A stretch of 64,000 nucleotides of DNA from Shewanella litorisediminis (GCF_016834455.1 NZ_CP069213.1:3945501-4009500); one strand, 5' to 3'. Positions 36,536-46,340 are shown, counted from the first letter of the stretch. Numbers and translations are program-made. The notes: a model not told the origin generated them from the sequence alone.

Positions 36536-36716
36536 TGGATTTCCTTTCACGACATTGCTGGAGTAATGCCGGAGAATATCGTCGAAGTCTGCTGAACAAT
36601 TGCTGAATGTATCAATACGTTAAGAAAAACTTATTTCGCAACCGTAAACCGGGTTAACCCAAGGTTTCCAGGCTGGGGAGCAAAACACACCGAGACCACA
36701 TCCACTAACACAGGCG

Positions 36717-37586
36717 TTACACAGGATCCTGGTGAATGATGATTTCCGCCTCGGGGAAAGCCGTACGAATACGCGCAGCGGTCTTATCCGATAAACGGTG
36801 CGCCTCGCGAAGCGGCAGATCACCGTCCAGTTCCAGGTGCAACTGAATAAAGATGGTCTGACCGGCCTGACGGGTTTTGAGGTCGTGCACCCCTCTTACC
36901 CGGGTATCCTCTTGAGCAAGGGTGACTATGGCGCTGCGTCTTTCCTCATCTAACTCTCTGTCCAGCAATGCCTGAATCGAGCGGTACCCCAGCCCAAAGG
37001 CTTGCTGGCCGATATAAAGCGCTATCAGCAAAGCGAACAGGCCATCGGCCCACCAGAGTCCATACTGCGCCAGCACCAGGGCGAGCAGCACGGCGCCGTT
37101 CAAAAACAAATCCGATTTATAGTGCAGTGAGTCGGCCTCCACCACAGTGCTGCCGGTGGCAGCCAGCGCCTTTTTCTGCAGGGTCACCAGGGCAAGCGTG
37201 AGCACAATGGCAATGGCGGATACCCAAATCCCTACAGCCGCATGCTCCAGCGGCGCCGGACTCAGGAGTCGTTCTCCACCGTGAAACAGCAGCAAAAAAG
37301 CCGAGCCCAAGATAAACGCCGATTGTGCCAGAGACGCCAGCGGCTCTGCCTTACCGTGGCCATGCCTGTGCTCATCGTCTGCAGGCGTCAACGCATAGCG
37401 GATAGCAATAAAATTCACGATGGAGGCAAGTGCATCGGCAAAAGAATCGGTCAGCGACGCCAGCATACTGGCCGAACCCGACCACAGCCAGGCGAATAGC
37501 TTAATCAGAATCAGGGTAAACGCCGTCGCCACCGCAGCGCGGCTGGCAAGCTTGACCCAGAAGGCATAACTTCTTTCAACAGACAT
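36717..37586 (-). CDS. fieF: Cation diffusion facilitator, FieF-type
   Basis: A 289-residue CDF exporter. Six membrane helices include the metal motifs DSFADALAS in helix 2 and HYKSDLFLNG in helix 5 (HxxxD). HGHGKAEPL lies in the cytoplasmic loop, and a soluble C-terminal domain (QLHLELDGDLPLREAHRLSDK) follows. The family expels Zn2+ and Fe2+ in exchange for protons. E. coli also has fieF beside cpxP. ATG 37586 directly follows a terminator-like hairpin with no ribosome site, so the start is uncertain (see findings). Confidence 0.9.
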   Translation of the reverse strand: MSVERSYAFWVKLASRAAVATAFTLILIKLFAWLWSGSASMLASLTDSFADALASIVNFIAIRYALTPADDEHRHGHGKAEPLASLAQSAFILGSAFLLLFHGGERLLSPAPLEHAAVGIWVSAIAIVLTLALVTLQKKALAATGSTVVEADSLHYKSDLFLNGAVLLALVLAQYGLWWADGLFALLIALYIGQQAFGLGYRSIQALLDRELDEERRSAIVTLAQEDTRVRGVHDLKTRQAGQTIFIQLHLELDGDLPLREAHRLSDKTAARIRTAFPEAEIIIHQDPV

Positions 37587-37616
37587 AAAAAAGAACCACA
37601 CAAGGCAGGTGGTTCT
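37587..37616 (-). terminator. Terminator-like hairpin at the fieF start
   Basis: On the minus strand AGAACCAC (37609-37616 complement) pairs with GTGGTTCT across nine bases, followed by a T run that ends at the fieF ATG. It is the likely terminator of cpxP or an attenuator for fieF. Confidence 0.65.
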
Positions 37617-37710
37617 CTTATAACAAATTTTGTACGGCTATGCCCGTTCGGGGTCGGGAAACGCGAGCCGGAACATGGCTCCGGCCTGTCAGGCTAAGCT
37701 GTACCCTGGC

Positions 37711-38202
37711 TTAAAACGCTTCCTGGCGTTCTTTGCGACGCTCTTCCCGCTCGGCTTTGCGCTCGTCAAAGCGGGCCTGAAACCTGGCTTTTTGCTCAGG
37801 CGTCAGCAACTGATACATCTGATGCTGCAGCTTCATGGACTCCAGTGCACGGGCCTCGCCCATGGCCTGACGTTCGGCAATCAGCGCCTTGGCCGCCGCT
37901 TCATCGAAGGTGGCTGCACTCATCAAAGCTTTCATTTTTTCATGATGAGCCGTGCGGGCGGCATCATCTTTGTCGTCGCGCTGGGCTTTACGCTCGTCTT
38001 TGTGGGCCTTCATCAGCTCACGGAACTGGGTCTTTTGCTCATCTGTCAGATCCAGGCCACGGAACATATGGCGCATATTGTCCATCATGGGGCGACCTTC
38101 ATGGCCTCCTTCATGGTGGGGATTGGCCATGGCCACACCACCGAGCAGGGCACTGCCGGCAACCAGCGCAATAAGACCACGCTTTATCATTAACTTGTTC
38201 AT
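37711..38202 (-). CDS. cpxP: CpxP/Spy-family periplasmic protein
   Basis: A 163-residue protein with a signal peptide (cleavage after AMA) and two LTxxQ motifs, LTDEQ (about 52) and LTPEQ (about 133), in a helical, very charged body: the CpxP/Spy hook-shaped fold. A His-rich start (NPHHEGGHEG) may bind metal. CpxP dampens CpxA signalling and protects unfolded proteins. It diverges from cpxRA across a region with two CpxR boxes. Confidence 0.9.
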   Translation of the reverse strand: MNKLMIKRGLIALVAGSALLGGVAMANPHHEGGHEGRPMMDNMRHMFRGLDLTDEQKTQFRELMKAHKDERKAQRDDKDDAARTAHHEKMKALMSAATFDEAAAKALIAERQAMGEARALESMKLQHQMYQLLTPEQKARFQARFDERKAEREERRKERQEAF

Positions 38203-38288
38203 ATATCACCTCATTGTGATTGTTAGGACTTGTGTGTTTCGACAGTTCCCAGTGTATTGTGGTCAATGTCAACGAGGGTGCCGGGCGG

Positions 38289-38303
38289 GTAAAAAAGTGT
38301 AAA
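38289..38303 (+). promoter_or_regulatory. CpxR box 1
   Basis: GTAAA-N5-GTAAA, full match to the CpxR consensus, 86 bases from the cpxP start and 96 from the cpxR start. Confidence 0.8.
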
Positions 38304-38322
38304 GATGGTCGGCGCCGGCTTC

Positions 38323-38337
38323 TTTACACAGACTTAC
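38323..38337 (-). promoter_or_regulatory. CpxR box 2, opposite orientation
   Basis: TTTAC-ACAGA-CTTAC reads GTAAG-N5-GTAAA on the minus strand, one mismatch to the consensus. Its centre is 34 bases from box 1. Confidence 0.65.
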
Positions 38338-38399
38338 AAAGGTAAAACACCCATTGACGTACAGCTGGTTATACTGGGAATCCTGATCCCGGAGGTTAA

Positions 38400-39086
38400 A
38401 TGAATCACTTGTTGCTTGTTGATGACGATCCAGGTTTGTCTGAGCTGTTAAAAGAATTACTGGAGCTGGAAGGCTTTGTCCTCACCCTCGCCCACGATGG
38501 TGCCGAAGGACTCAGCAAGGCCGTCAGCAGCCACTTTGACCTGATACTGCTGGATGTGATGCTGCCTAAATTGAATGGCTTTGAAGTACTTAAGCAGCTG
38601 CGCAACCACAAGCAAACGCCGGTACTCATGCTCACCGCCCGCGGCGATGATATTGACCGGGTCGTGGGGCTCGAAATAGGTGCAGATGACTACCTGCCCA
38701 AACCCTTTAACGACCGCGAGTTGGTGGCCCGTATTCGTGCCATTTTGAGACGGGCCCAGCCGGGTACGCCACAGAGTCAGGCCCAGGAAGAGATACAACT
38801 TGGTGACCTGAAGTTGGACCCGAGCCGCCAGGAAGCCTGGTGCGCCCAGACCCTCATCAACCTCACAGGTACCGAATTCGCCCTGCTGTTACAGCTGGCC
38901 TCCCAGGCTGGCGAGCTGGTCAGTAAAGAAACCCTGAGTGAAACCGTGCTCGGCAAACGCCTTATGCCCTTTGACCGCAGCCTGGATATGCACCTGTCGA
39001 ACCTGCGCAAAAAGCTGCCCGAGCGCAGCGATGGCCGCCCGAGGGTTAAAACCATTCGCGGCAAGGGATACATCTGGCTCAAATGA
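38400..39086 (+). CDS. cpxR: Response regulator CpxR
   Basis: A 228-residue OmpR-type regulator. Receiver domain with the D8-D10 acidic cluster, phospho-acceptor D52 (LILLDVMLP) and K102-like PKPFN. The winged helix at 130-228 ends VKTIRGKGYIWLK. It answers envelope stress. The gene overlaps cpxA by ATGA. GGAGG precedes the ATG. Confidence 0.95.
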   Translation: MNHLLLVDDDPGLSELLKELLELEGFVLTLAHDGAEGLSKAVSSHFDLILLDVMLPKLNGFEVLKQLRNHKQTPVLMLTARGDDIDRVVGLEIGADDYLPKPFNDRELVARIRAILRRAQPGTPQSQAQEEIQLGDLKLDPSRQEAWCAQTLINLTGTEFALLLQLASQAGELVSKETLSETVLGKRLMPFDRSLDMHLSNLRKKLPERSDGRPRVKTIRGKGYIWLK

Positions 39087-40444
39087 ACACCCAAACCCTG
39101 CCCAATCGACTCTTCATCAAGCTGCTGCTCGGCTTCTGGCTGTGCAGCTCTGTGGTGCTCGTTGCCGTGGGCAGTTTGCCACTGCTGCAACAGCGTCAGG
39201 AGTCCGCCCCTGTCCCCCACGAGCTGCAACAGAGGCTGGATAAGATTGCCAGCGCGATAGAGCGGGAACCAGAACTGATGGAGCCCGAACGGATGCGGCG
39301 CTGGGAGCGGTCGCGTCATGCCGATGGCATGCCTATGCGGCTTTTTATTGCCAATGAAGAAGGCCGCATCCTCGGTGAGCGCCAACCCCGCACCCTGCGC
39401 AAATTTATTCTGCTCGCCGAAGAAGCCGAGCGTCCCATCATGTATCAGTTTCGCGATGAAATGGTCTTTGGTCCCAGGGTTTTCAAGGTTGATGGCAAGG
39501 AGTATCGCCTCTATGGCCGGGTACCGGGGCAGCATCCCAGGCCGCTGTTTTTGTTTTTTATCGAGCACAAACTGCTGACTCTGGGACTGGCGGTACTGGT
39601 CTCGGGCCTCCTGTGCGGCCTGCTGGCCTGGCACCTTGGCAGGCCCCTTAAGGTCCTCAAACAGAGCGCCGATGCCCTGGCCCGTGGCGACCTTGGCAGC
39701 CGGGTCGATGCGGCCACCCTGAATCGCCGCGACGAACTGGGCCAGCTTGGCCACGCCTTCAATGCCATGGCCGAAGCCATTGAGCAACAGGTTAACAATC
39801 AGCAGCGATTGATGGGGGATATCAGCCACGAGCTTCGCACCCCGCTGACCCGGCTGCAGCTGGCGCTGGCACTGGCACGCAAGCGCGGTCAGGACAGCAA
39901 TGAGCTTAGCCGTATTGCCCACGAGGCCGAGCAGCTCGATGCCCTGATAGCCGAACTGTTAACCCTCTCCCGGGTGACCATGGGCGCCACCGAGGCCAAG
40001 GTGGACTCAGAACTAGCCGAGACCCTCGGTCAGGTGCTTGATGATGCGGAATTTGAAGCCAATGAGTGCGGAAAGGATTTGCTCATCGAGATGGACGACA
40101 ACCTGCGCTTAAGTCACAACCCCAAGTTGCTGGCCCGTGCGGTGGAAAATTTGCTCCGTAACGCCATCCGCTACGCCGGGCAGCAAGTCAGTCTCACAGT
40201 GACAGACTCTCAGGGCCAGGTGGAAATTCAAATCTGCGACGATGGCCCGGGGGTCGATGAAGCCGAGCTCGAGGCCATCTTCCGCCCCTTTTACCGCACC
40301 GATAAGTCCCGCGAGCGCGAAAGCGGGGGCTGGGGGCTGGGCCTTGCCATTACCGCGGCGGCCATCGAAGCCCAGGGCGGCAGTATCAGCGCCCAAAACC
40401 GACCCGCCGGCGGCCTGTGCGTGCACATTCGCATGCCCCGCTAG
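39083..40444 (+). CDS. cpxA: Sensor kinase CpxA
   Basis: A 453-residue membrane kinase with two transmembrane helices (about 11-32 and 158-180) flanking a periplasmic domain, then HAMP (RPLKVLKQSADALARGDL). Phospho-acceptor is H249 (DISHELRTPLTRLQLAL); N, G1 and G2 boxes are NLLRNAIRYA, DDGPGVDEAE and GWGLGLAIT. The periplasmic domain is where CpxP acts. It ends 2 bases before the convergent AcoR-like gene. Confidence 0.95.
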   Translation: MNTQTLPNRLFIKLLLGFWLCSSVVLVAVGSLPLLQQRQESAPVPHELQQRLDKIASAIEREPELMEPERMRRWERSRHADGMPMRLFIANEEGRILGERQPRTLRKFILLAEEAERPIMYQFRDEMVFGPRVFKVDGKEYRLYGRVPGQHPRPLFLFFIEHKLLTLGLAVLVSGLLCGLLAWHLGRPLKVLKQSADALARGDLGSRVDAATLNRRDELGQLGHAFNAMAEAIEQQVNNQQRLMGDISHELRTPLTRLQLALALARKRGQDSNELSRIAHEAEQLDALIAELLTLSRVTMGATEAKVDSELAETLGQVLDDAEFEANECGKDLLIEMDDNLRLSHNPKLLARAVENLLRNAIRYAGQQVSLTVTDSQGQVEIQICDDGPGVDEAELEAIFRPFYRTDKSRERESGGWGLGLAITAAAIEAQGGSISAQNRPAGGLCVHIRMPR

Positions 40445-40446
40445 CG

Positions 40447-42255
40447 TTAACTGTCTGTACGCCTCAGGCTTCGGTAGATCAGGTTGCGGCTTACCCCAAG
40501 GCGGCGGGCCGCTTCACTGATATTGCCGCCGCACTCGGCGAGGGTTGTCTGAATGCGAGCATCAAGCTCGGCCTTAAGGCTTGATTCTGAGGCCGATTGG
40601 GTGCTTTCCGAATGCGCCCTGTCCAGACAACAGGGACGAGCTTGCATCAGCACCCGCCGGTGGGCATCACTGAGATGGGCCTGATTCAGCTCGCACTCCC
40701 CCTCTGCCATCAGGCAAGCCACCTGCATCAGGTTATCCAGCTCCCTGAGGTTACCCGGCCAGCTATAGGCCTCAAGCAACGTCAGTAACTGCGGACACAG
40801 CTGCTGCTCATCTCCCGGCGGGTTCACCCGGTACTGGCGGTGAAGCTTATGGATCAGCCGTGACTTATCGGCACGCTGCCTCAGTGGCGGCAAGCTGACC
40901 TGCAGGCCGTTGAGACGAAAGTACAAATCTTCGCGAAAACGGCCATGGCGCACCATATCGGCCAAATCCATGTGGGTGGCGGCCACCACCTGAATATCCA
41001 CTCTGTGGGTTTTAAGCCCGCCTACCGGGGTCACTTCCCGCTCCTGCAATACCCGCAAAAGCCGCCCCTGAGCCGCCAGCGACAACTCGCCAATTTCATC
41101 CAGAAACAGAAAACCGCCGTCGGCCTGACGCACCTTGCCAAGGTGCCCCTGACGGGAGGCACCGGTAAAGGCGCCGCCCTGATAACCAAAGAGCTCGGCT
41201 TCAATCAGCTCGGCCGGCAGGGCGGCACAGTTTACCGCCACCAGCTCACCATCGAGTCGACTGTCCTGATACAGCTGACGGACGAAGTGTTCTTTACCGA
41301 CCCCGGTTTCGCCCTGCACCAACAGCGGGATCTTGCGGCTAATTACCTTGCGTGCCTGCTGCCAGGCAGTTTCGAGCTGAGGGTCATGAAAGCGCAGCGG
41401 TTTAACACCATGCAAACCGTTGGTTTTATTAATTTTAATCGGCAAGGCGCCCTTGTTGATCGCCGAGGTAGCCAGATGCAGCTCACCCCGGGGGCACAGC
41501 GCCTGCTGAGACTGCCAGTTATCACCCAACAGCTCCCCCAGCGGCATCCCGGGCGACGCGCCGCCCAGATACTGGCGTGCCATGGGGTTAAGTCCAAGCA
41601 AGCGGCCATCATCATCGGCAATCAGGATGCCCTGCCAACCGGAACTCAAAAGCTGACGGCTGGCCGCCAAATCTACCCGAAAGCGGCCACCGGGCAGCGC
41701 GCACAGAAGCGCGGTTTCTATCTGCTGCGCCAGGCTGGAGATCAAAAGCAGTGTTTGTTGATTGTGCTTGAGCCTTTCAGAAGTGATATCGAGGGCGCCA
41801 ATCAGCTCGCCGGACGGCGAAAAAATCGGGCTGGCGGTGCAGCTCATAAAACGGTGGGGGCGGCAAAAGTGCTGCTCACCCACCACGGAGAGGGCTTCTT
41901 TAGCCCTGAGCGCTGTGCCTATGGCATTGGTGCCCTTGTGCTCTTCGAGCCAATTCACGCCGCAGTCCAGCGCCACATTGGCCAGGCGGTCTGAGTAGCG
42001 CGACAGCCCCCAGTGGCGCAGCACAAAACCGTCGGCGTCTGACAAAATCAGTCGGCTGTCGGTGTGGGACATGAGACGGGTAAACAGCGGCAGGGCTTCG
42101 GATTCCACCTGCGTGATGAGCTGACGGTGACGCTCACAGCGCTCGTCCAGCTCGACCCGGGAGAGTTTGAGCTCACCGGGACGGGTTTCGCTGAGACCGG
42201 CACCTTCACTGCGGCGCCAGGAGTCGGCAAGCCAGGGCTGAATGGCAGATTTCAT
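40447..42255 (-). CDS. AcoR-like sigma-54-dependent activator
   Basis: A 602-residue regulator. GAF-like sensor (about 60-190), a PAS-like linker, then the AAA+ domain with Walker A GETGVGKEHF, GAFTGA and LFLDEIGEL, and a Fis-type helix-turn-helix (ISEAARRLGVSRNLIYRSL). AcoR-type proteins answer to acetoin, alcohols or aldehydes. It diverges from the aldehyde dehydrogenase, which has a sigma-54 promoter. Start at 42255 is seven bases after AGGAG; the longer frame from 42294 is rejected. Confidence 0.92.
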   Translation of the reverse strand: MKSAIQPWLADSWRRSEGAGLSETRPGELKLSRVELDERCERHRQLITQVESEALPLFTRLMSHTDSRLILSDADGFVLRHWGLSRYSDRLANVALDCGVNWLEEHKGTNAIGTALRAKEALSVVGEQHFCRPHRFMSCTASPIFSPSGELIGALDITSERLKHNQQTLLLISSLAQQIETALLCALPGGRFRVDLAASRQLLSSGWQGILIADDDGRLLGLNPMARQYLGGASPGMPLGELLGDNWQSQQALCPRGELHLATSAINKGALPIKINKTNGLHGVKPLRFHDPQLETAWQQARKVISRKIPLLVQGETGVGKEHFVRQLYQDSRLDGELVAVNCAALPAELIEAELFGYQGGAFTGASRQGHLGKVRQADGGFLFLDEIGELSLAAQGRLLRVLQEREVTPVGGLKTHRVDIQVVAATHMDLADMVRHGRFREDLYFRLNGLQVSLPPLRQRADKSRLIHKLHRQYRVNPPGDEQQLCPQLLTLLEAYSWPGNLRELDNLMQVACLMAEGECELNQAHLSDAHRRVLMQARPCCLDRAHSESTQSASESSLKAELDARIQTTLAECGGNISEAARRLGVSRNLIYRSLRRTDS

Positions 42256-42427
42256 CTGTATGCTCCTGTGTTCCATTTCGGCACAGCCAATCAAACAACT
42301 GTACCAAGGCGCAACAATACGACTTCGGTCGCCAGGCCAATCCCTCGGCCGACCCGCAGCTGCGTATATTCGAAAATAAGCTTTTCATCATACTGTTAGG
42401 TCGAATTGGCGACAAGTTGAACAATTA

Positions 42428-42443
42428 TGGCCCATCCTTTGCG
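42428..42443 (+). promoter_or_regulatory. Sigma-54 promoter of the aldehyde dehydrogenase gene
   Basis: TGGCCCA-TCCT-TTGCG has the GG and GC pairs at -24/-12 spacing and TTGC intact, 87 bases before the start codon, fitting the divergent sigma-54 activator. Confidence 0.82.
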
Positions 42444-42529
42444 ATAGAGGTTGTTCACCGACTGGCTGATTGCACCGTCGGAACAATCACAACAACAAGA
42501 CTCTCTCAACAGCAAAAAAGGACAAGCAG

Positions 42530-44050
42530 ATGATTTACAGCGCTCCGGGCACAGCGGGTGCCATCGCTTCATTCAAGGCCAGATACGACAACTTTATCGG
42601 CGGCAAATGGGTGCCCCCCGTGGATGGCGAGTACTTCGATAATGTCTCGCCAGTAGATGGCAAGGTGTTTTGCCAGGTGGCTCGCTCAGACTATCGCGAC
42701 ATCGAACTGGCACTGGATGCCGCCCATGCCGCCAAAGACAGCTGGGGCAAGACTTCGGTCACCGAGCGCAGCAATCTGCTGCTCAAAATTGCCGACCGGG
42801 TCGAGCAGCACCTCGAGCGCCTGGCCGTGGTGGAAACCTGGGAGAACGGCAAGGCGGTGCGCGAAACCCTGAACGCCGACCTGCCTTTGTTTGTTGACCA
42901 CTTCCGCTATTTCGCCGGCTGTATCCGCGCCCAGGAAGGCAGCGCCGCCGATCTGGATGCCAATACCGTAAGCTACCACTTCCCCGAGCCTTTGGGCGTG
43001 GTTGGGCAAATCATCCCCTGGAACTTCCCACTCTTGATGGCAGCCTGGAAAATCGCCCCGGCGCTGGCGGCGGGTAACTGCATCGTGCTCAAACCTGCCG
43101 AACAAACGCCTGCGTCCATTATGGTGCTGTTGGAGACCATTGAAGATCTGCTGCCACCGGGCGTACTCAATGTGGTTAACGGCTTTGGCACCGAGGCCGG
43201 AGCGGCCCTCGCCACCAGCAAGCGCATCGCCAAGCTGGCCTTTACCGGCTCCACGGAAGTAGGTAACCATATTCTCAAGTGCGCCGCCGAAAACCTCATT
43301 CCCTCAACGGTCGAGCTCGGCGGAAAGTCGCCGAATATCTACTTTGCCGATGTGATGAGCCACGAAGACAGCTATCTGGACAAGGCCATCGAAGGTATGT
43401 TGCTGGCCTTCTTCAACCAGGGCGAAGTGTGTACCTGCCCAAGCCGGGTACTGGTGCAGGAATCCATTTACGATGCCTTTATCGAAAAGGTGCTGGCCCG
43501 CGCCAAGACCATACGTCAGGGCAATCCACTGGATACCGACACCCAGGTGGGGGCTCAGGCGTCCCGCGAGCAGTACGACAAGATTTTAGGCTATCTGGAC
43601 ATTGGCCGCTCTGAAGGCGCCAAGGTGTTGATGGGCGGCCACATCAGCCTGCAGGACGGCCCCGAAAAAGGCGGCTATTACATTCAGCCCACCATCCTCA
43701 AGGGCCACAACAAGATGCGGGTATTCCAGGAGGAAATCTTCGGCCCCGTGGTGTCGGTCACCACCTTTAAAGACGAAGCCGAAGCACTCGCCATTGCCAA
43801 CGATACCCAGTATGGCCTGGGGGCCGGTGTCTGGACCCGCGACATGAACCTTGCCCAGCGCATGGGCCGCGGCATTCAGGCCGGGCGGGTATGGATTAAC
43901 TGTTACCACGCCTACCCCGCCCACGCCGCCTTTGGCGGCTATAAAAAGTCAGGCATCGGCCGCGAGACCCACAAGATGATGTTGTCCCACTACCAGAACA
44001 CCAAAAACCTGCTGGTGAGCTTCGACACCAACCCATTGGGCTTCTTCTGA
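42530..44050 (+). CDS. NAD-dependent aldehyde dehydrogenase (AldB/ExaC type)
   Basis: A 506-residue ALDH. Motifs: [26 protein letters not shown], the oxyanion and NAD parts [16 protein letters not shown] with the general-base glutamate, and nucleophile C301 ([11 protein letters not shown]). C-terminal [17 protein letters not shown] is typical for AldB. It oxidises acetaldehyde and similar aldehydes to acids in the cytoplasm. ATG 42530 follows AAAGGA. Expressed probably through the upstream -24/-12 promoter. Confidence 0.94.
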   Translation: MIYSAPGTAGAIASFKARYDNFIGGKWVPPVDGEYFDNVSPVDGKVFCQVARSDYRDIELALDAAHAAKDSWGKTSVTERSNLLLKIADRVEQHLERLAVVETWENGKAVRETLNADLPLFVDHFRYFAGCIRAQEGSAADLDANTVSYHFPEPLGVVGQIIPWNFPLLMAAWKIAPALAAGNCIVLKPAEQTPASIMVLLETIEDLLPPGVLNVVNGFGTEAGAALATSKRIAKLAFTGSTEVGNHILKCAAENLIPSTVELGGKSPNIYFADVMSHEDSYLDKAIEGMLLAFFNQGEVCTCPSRVLVQESIYDAFIEKVLARAKTIRQGNPLDTDTQVGAQASREQYDKILGYLDIGRSEGAKVLMGGHISLQDGPEKGGYYIQPTILKGHNKMRVFQEEIFGPVVSVTTFKDEAEALAIANDTQYGLGAGVWTRDMNLAQRMGRGIQAGRVWINCYHAYPAHAAFGGYKKSGIGRETHKMMLSHYQNTKNLLVSFDTNPLGFF

Positions 44051-44083
44051 TCCCGTTTGGTCAACTGCACCAACCCACTCTCG

Positions 44084-44107
44084 ACACCCCGGCCTTGGTC
44101 GGGGTGT
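44084..44107 (+). terminator. Hairpin after the aldehyde dehydrogenase gene
   Basis: ACACCCCG/CGGGGTGT with an 8-base loop; only a short T-rich tail follows, so moderate confidence. Confidence 0.5.
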
Positions 44108-44139
44108 TGTCTATTGGGGGTTTGCACGAGAGAAACATT

Positions 44140-44155
44140 TGGCAAAACTTAAGCG
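44140..44155 (+). promoter_or_regulatory. Weak candidate sigma-54 promoter before xdhC
   Basis: TGGCAAA-ACTT-AAGCG keeps the GG and GC pairs and their spacing but lacks TT before GC. It lies about 60-80 bases before the xdhC-type start. Confidence 0.3.
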
Positions 44156-44217
44156 CCTTCTAAATTCGGGTACCTTTTGCTAGGGTAAAACTTTATGCCA
44201 ACAGGATGCAGGGACAG

Positions 44218-45273
44218 ATGGCCAACCGTTTGGATTCACTCTTGGATGCCTGGCGCAGTGACCCGGATGCCGACTGGATGCTGGCGGTGATTGCTTCGGT
44301 GGAAGGCAGCGCCTACCGTAAATCCGGCGCCATGATGCTGTTTCACCCCTCGGGGCCGAGCCTTGGCATGTTGAGTGGCGGCTGCCTTGAGGCTGACCTT
44401 CGCCGTCAGGCGCAAAAAGCATTGGCCGGAAACTGCGCTGTGCTTGGCCGTTACGATGCCAGAGACGAAACCGACGCCAGTTACCGCCTAGGCTGCGGCG
44501 GCCTTGTGGATATACTGCTGCTGCCCCTGACCAGGGCCAATCATCGTCTGCAATTCGCCGCCATGGCAGAGGCGCTGGCCAGCGGCAACCGAGGCTTTTG
44601 GTGCCTTGAGCTGCCGCCAAACCGCGCTCCGGCCGATGATCTTTGCGCCCACTTTTATCTTGAGCCAGAAGCCCCCTTCCCGGCAGCCGACTTCTCCCGC
44701 CCCGGCCGACTCGTTTCAGGCAATCAAACCGGGCATACATACGAGCAACAAACTGAACAGCTGATAGTCCCTGTGCGCCCAAGGCCCCATCTGGCCATCT
44801 TTGGTGGCGGTATGGATGCCAGACCACTGGCACAAATGGCGCGTCAGCTTGAGTGGCGCATCAGCATAGTCGACCCCCGCACCAGCTATGCCCGCCCCTG
44901 CGACTTTGAAGGCTGTGAATTGCTCAAAGCCGAAGCCGATGCGCTCTCCCCAGAGTTTCTCGCCAGTATCGACATGGCGGTGGTGATGCATCACAGCCTG
45001 GAGCTCGACGCCGCTATTTTGCCCAAACTCAGCCCCTTGCCGCTTAAGTATCTCGCACTCCTTGGGCCGCGCCACCGGGGCGAGAAACTGTTAAACACGG
45101 CAGGCATGGGCTGGGAGGATTTTTACTGCCCACCGGCAAGCCCCGCCGGAATAGACTTGGGCGGTGAACTGCCCGCCGACATCGCCCTGTCGATACTCGC
45201 CGCCTGTCAGGCAAGCCTGCACGGCAAACTCACGACATGCGCCCGCAAGCCCAACAACGGAGGCCCTGGATGA
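44218..45273 (+). CDS. XdhC/CoxF family molybdenum-cofactor maturation protein
   Basis: A 351-residue protein with the XdhC N-terminal domain (IASVEGSAYRKSGAMMLFHPSG, GMLSGGCLEADL, GCGGLVDILL) and the C-terminal Rossmann domain (HLAIFGGGMDARPLAQMARQL). XdhC proteins bind the cofactor, see that it is sulfurated and hand it to molybdenum hydroxylases. ATG 44218 fits the usual family opening; ATG 44206 adds four residues. First gene of the four-gene molybdenum operon. Confidence 0.9.
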   Translation: MANRLDSLLDAWRSDPDADWMLAVIASVEGSAYRKSGAMMLFHPSGPSLGMLSGGCLEADLRRQAQKALAGNCAVLGRYDARDETDASYRLGCGGLVDILLLPLTRANHRLQFAAMAEALASGNRGFWCLELPPNRAPADDLCAHFYLEPEAPFPAADFSRPGRLVSGNQTGHTYEQQTEQLIVPVRPRPHLAIFGGGMDARPLAQMARQLEWRISIVDPRTSYARPCDFEGCELLKAEADALSPEFLASIDMAVVMHHSLELDAAILPKLSPLPLKYLALLGPRHRGEKLLNTAGMGWEDFYCPPASPAGIDLGGELPADIALSILAACQASLHGKLTTCARKPNNGGPG

Positions 45274-45881
45274 AACTCTTGCCAGTCCTGTTGGCCGCAG
45301 GCGGCTCACGCCGCTTCGAAGGGGTCAAGCTCGCCATGCCCCTGCCGGGTGGCACTACCCTGCTTGGCCGCAGCTTTGATGCACTAAGCCATGTGCGCAG
45401 CAGCTGCGATACCCAGATTCTGCCGGTGCAGGTGTGCCTGGGTGGCCACGCCAACGCACTGAGACCTCTGCTGCCCTCAGACACAGTGATTATCCCCTCG
45501 CCCCATTGGCAATTGGGCCTTGGCCACAGCATCGCCGCTGCCGCCAGTGCGGCGCTAGGCACAGACGCAGACGCCTTACTGCTGGCGCTTGCCGATCACG
45601 CGCTGCTCTGCACGCAAGACTATGAGTCCCTTATTCAAAGCTGGCAGGAGTCGGGTAAAACCACCGCCTCCTGGTATCTGGATGCCCCCGGCGCACCGGC
45701 GATTTTCAATCGTGCCGACTTTGGTGAGCTGACACGTCTTTGTGGCGACAGAGGCGCCAAGGGGCTTTTGAAATCATTGCAAAAACAACAACAACTGGGA
45801 TGGATGGCGCTGCCCGGCGCCAGCATCGATATAGACACCCGCGCCGATTTCGGGCGCTTTGTGAGCACAAGGAGCCAGTGA
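45270..45881 (+). CDS. MocA-type nucleotidyltransferase
   Basis: A 203-residue NTP transferase with LAAGGSRRFEGVKLAMPLPG (signature LAAGxSxRxGxxK) and GLGHSIAAAASAAL. MocA-like enzymes add CMP to molybdopterin, giving the dinucleotide cofactor. Its place between xdhC and the hydroxylase genes supports that; the substrate is inferred. Starts by ATGA overlap with xdhC at 45270. Confidence 0.87.
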   Translation: MKLLPVLLAAGGSRRFEGVKLAMPLPGGTTLLGRSFDALSHVRSSCDTQILPVQVCLGGHANALRPLLPSDTVIIPSPHWQLGLGHSIAAAASAALGTDADALLLALADHALLCTQDYESLIQSWQESGKTTASWYLDAPGAPAIFNRADFGELTRLCGDRGAKGLLKSLQKQQQLGWMALPGASIDIDTRADFGRFVSTRSQ

Positions 45882-45884
45882 ACC

Positions 45885-46340
45885 ATGACTTCACTTAAGA
45901 TCAACGGCCGTTTGTTTACCCTGGACGCCGATCCCAAAATGCCGCTCTTATGGGCGCTTCGGGATCTGATGGGCTTAACCGGTACCAAGTATGGCTGCGG
46001 CGCAGGGCTTTGCGGCGCCTGCACAGTGCATGTGGACGGCGAGCCGATGCGCGCCTGTCTCACCAGCATCCAAAGCCTGGAAGGCAAATCGGTGACCACC
46101 ATCGAGGGCCTCGCTGACGACAAGCTCAAAGACAGCTGGCGCCGCCACAAGGTGCCCCAATGCGGTTTTTGCCAGGCAGGCCAACTGATGTCAGCGGCGG
46201 CTCTGGTGAGTAAGCATCCTCGCCCCAGTGACAGCCAAATAGACGAAGCCATGGCCGGTAACCTTTGCCGCTGCGGCACCTACACCCGGATCCGCGCCGC
46301 CATCAAGGACTATCAGGGCAAGCAGGAGGCCAAGTCATGA
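45885..46340 (+). CDS. [2Fe-2S] subunit of a molybdenum hydroxylase (IorA type)
   Basis: A 151-residue iron-sulfur protein. The plant-type ferredoxin cluster cysteines are in [15 protein letters not shown] and the later C in MRAC; the second cluster cysteines are CGFCQAG and CRCG. This is the small electron-transfer subunit typical for isoquinoline or aldehyde oxidoreductases (IorA). Overlaps the large subunit by ATGA. No signal peptide, so it would ride out with the Tat-bearing partner if exported. Confidence 0.92.
   Translation: MTSLKINGRLFTLDADPKMPLLWALRDLMGLTGTKYGCGAGLCGACTVHVDGEPMRACLTSIQSLEGKSVTTIEGLADDKLKDSWRRHKVPQCGFCQAGQLMSAAALVSKHPRPSDSQIDEAMAGNLCRCGTYTRIRAAIKDYQGKQEAKS

Noticed and set aside
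40945..41994. 349-codon plus-strand frame opposite the AcoR-like gene
   Set aside because: No plausible start signal, no domain, and the minus-strand product is well supported.
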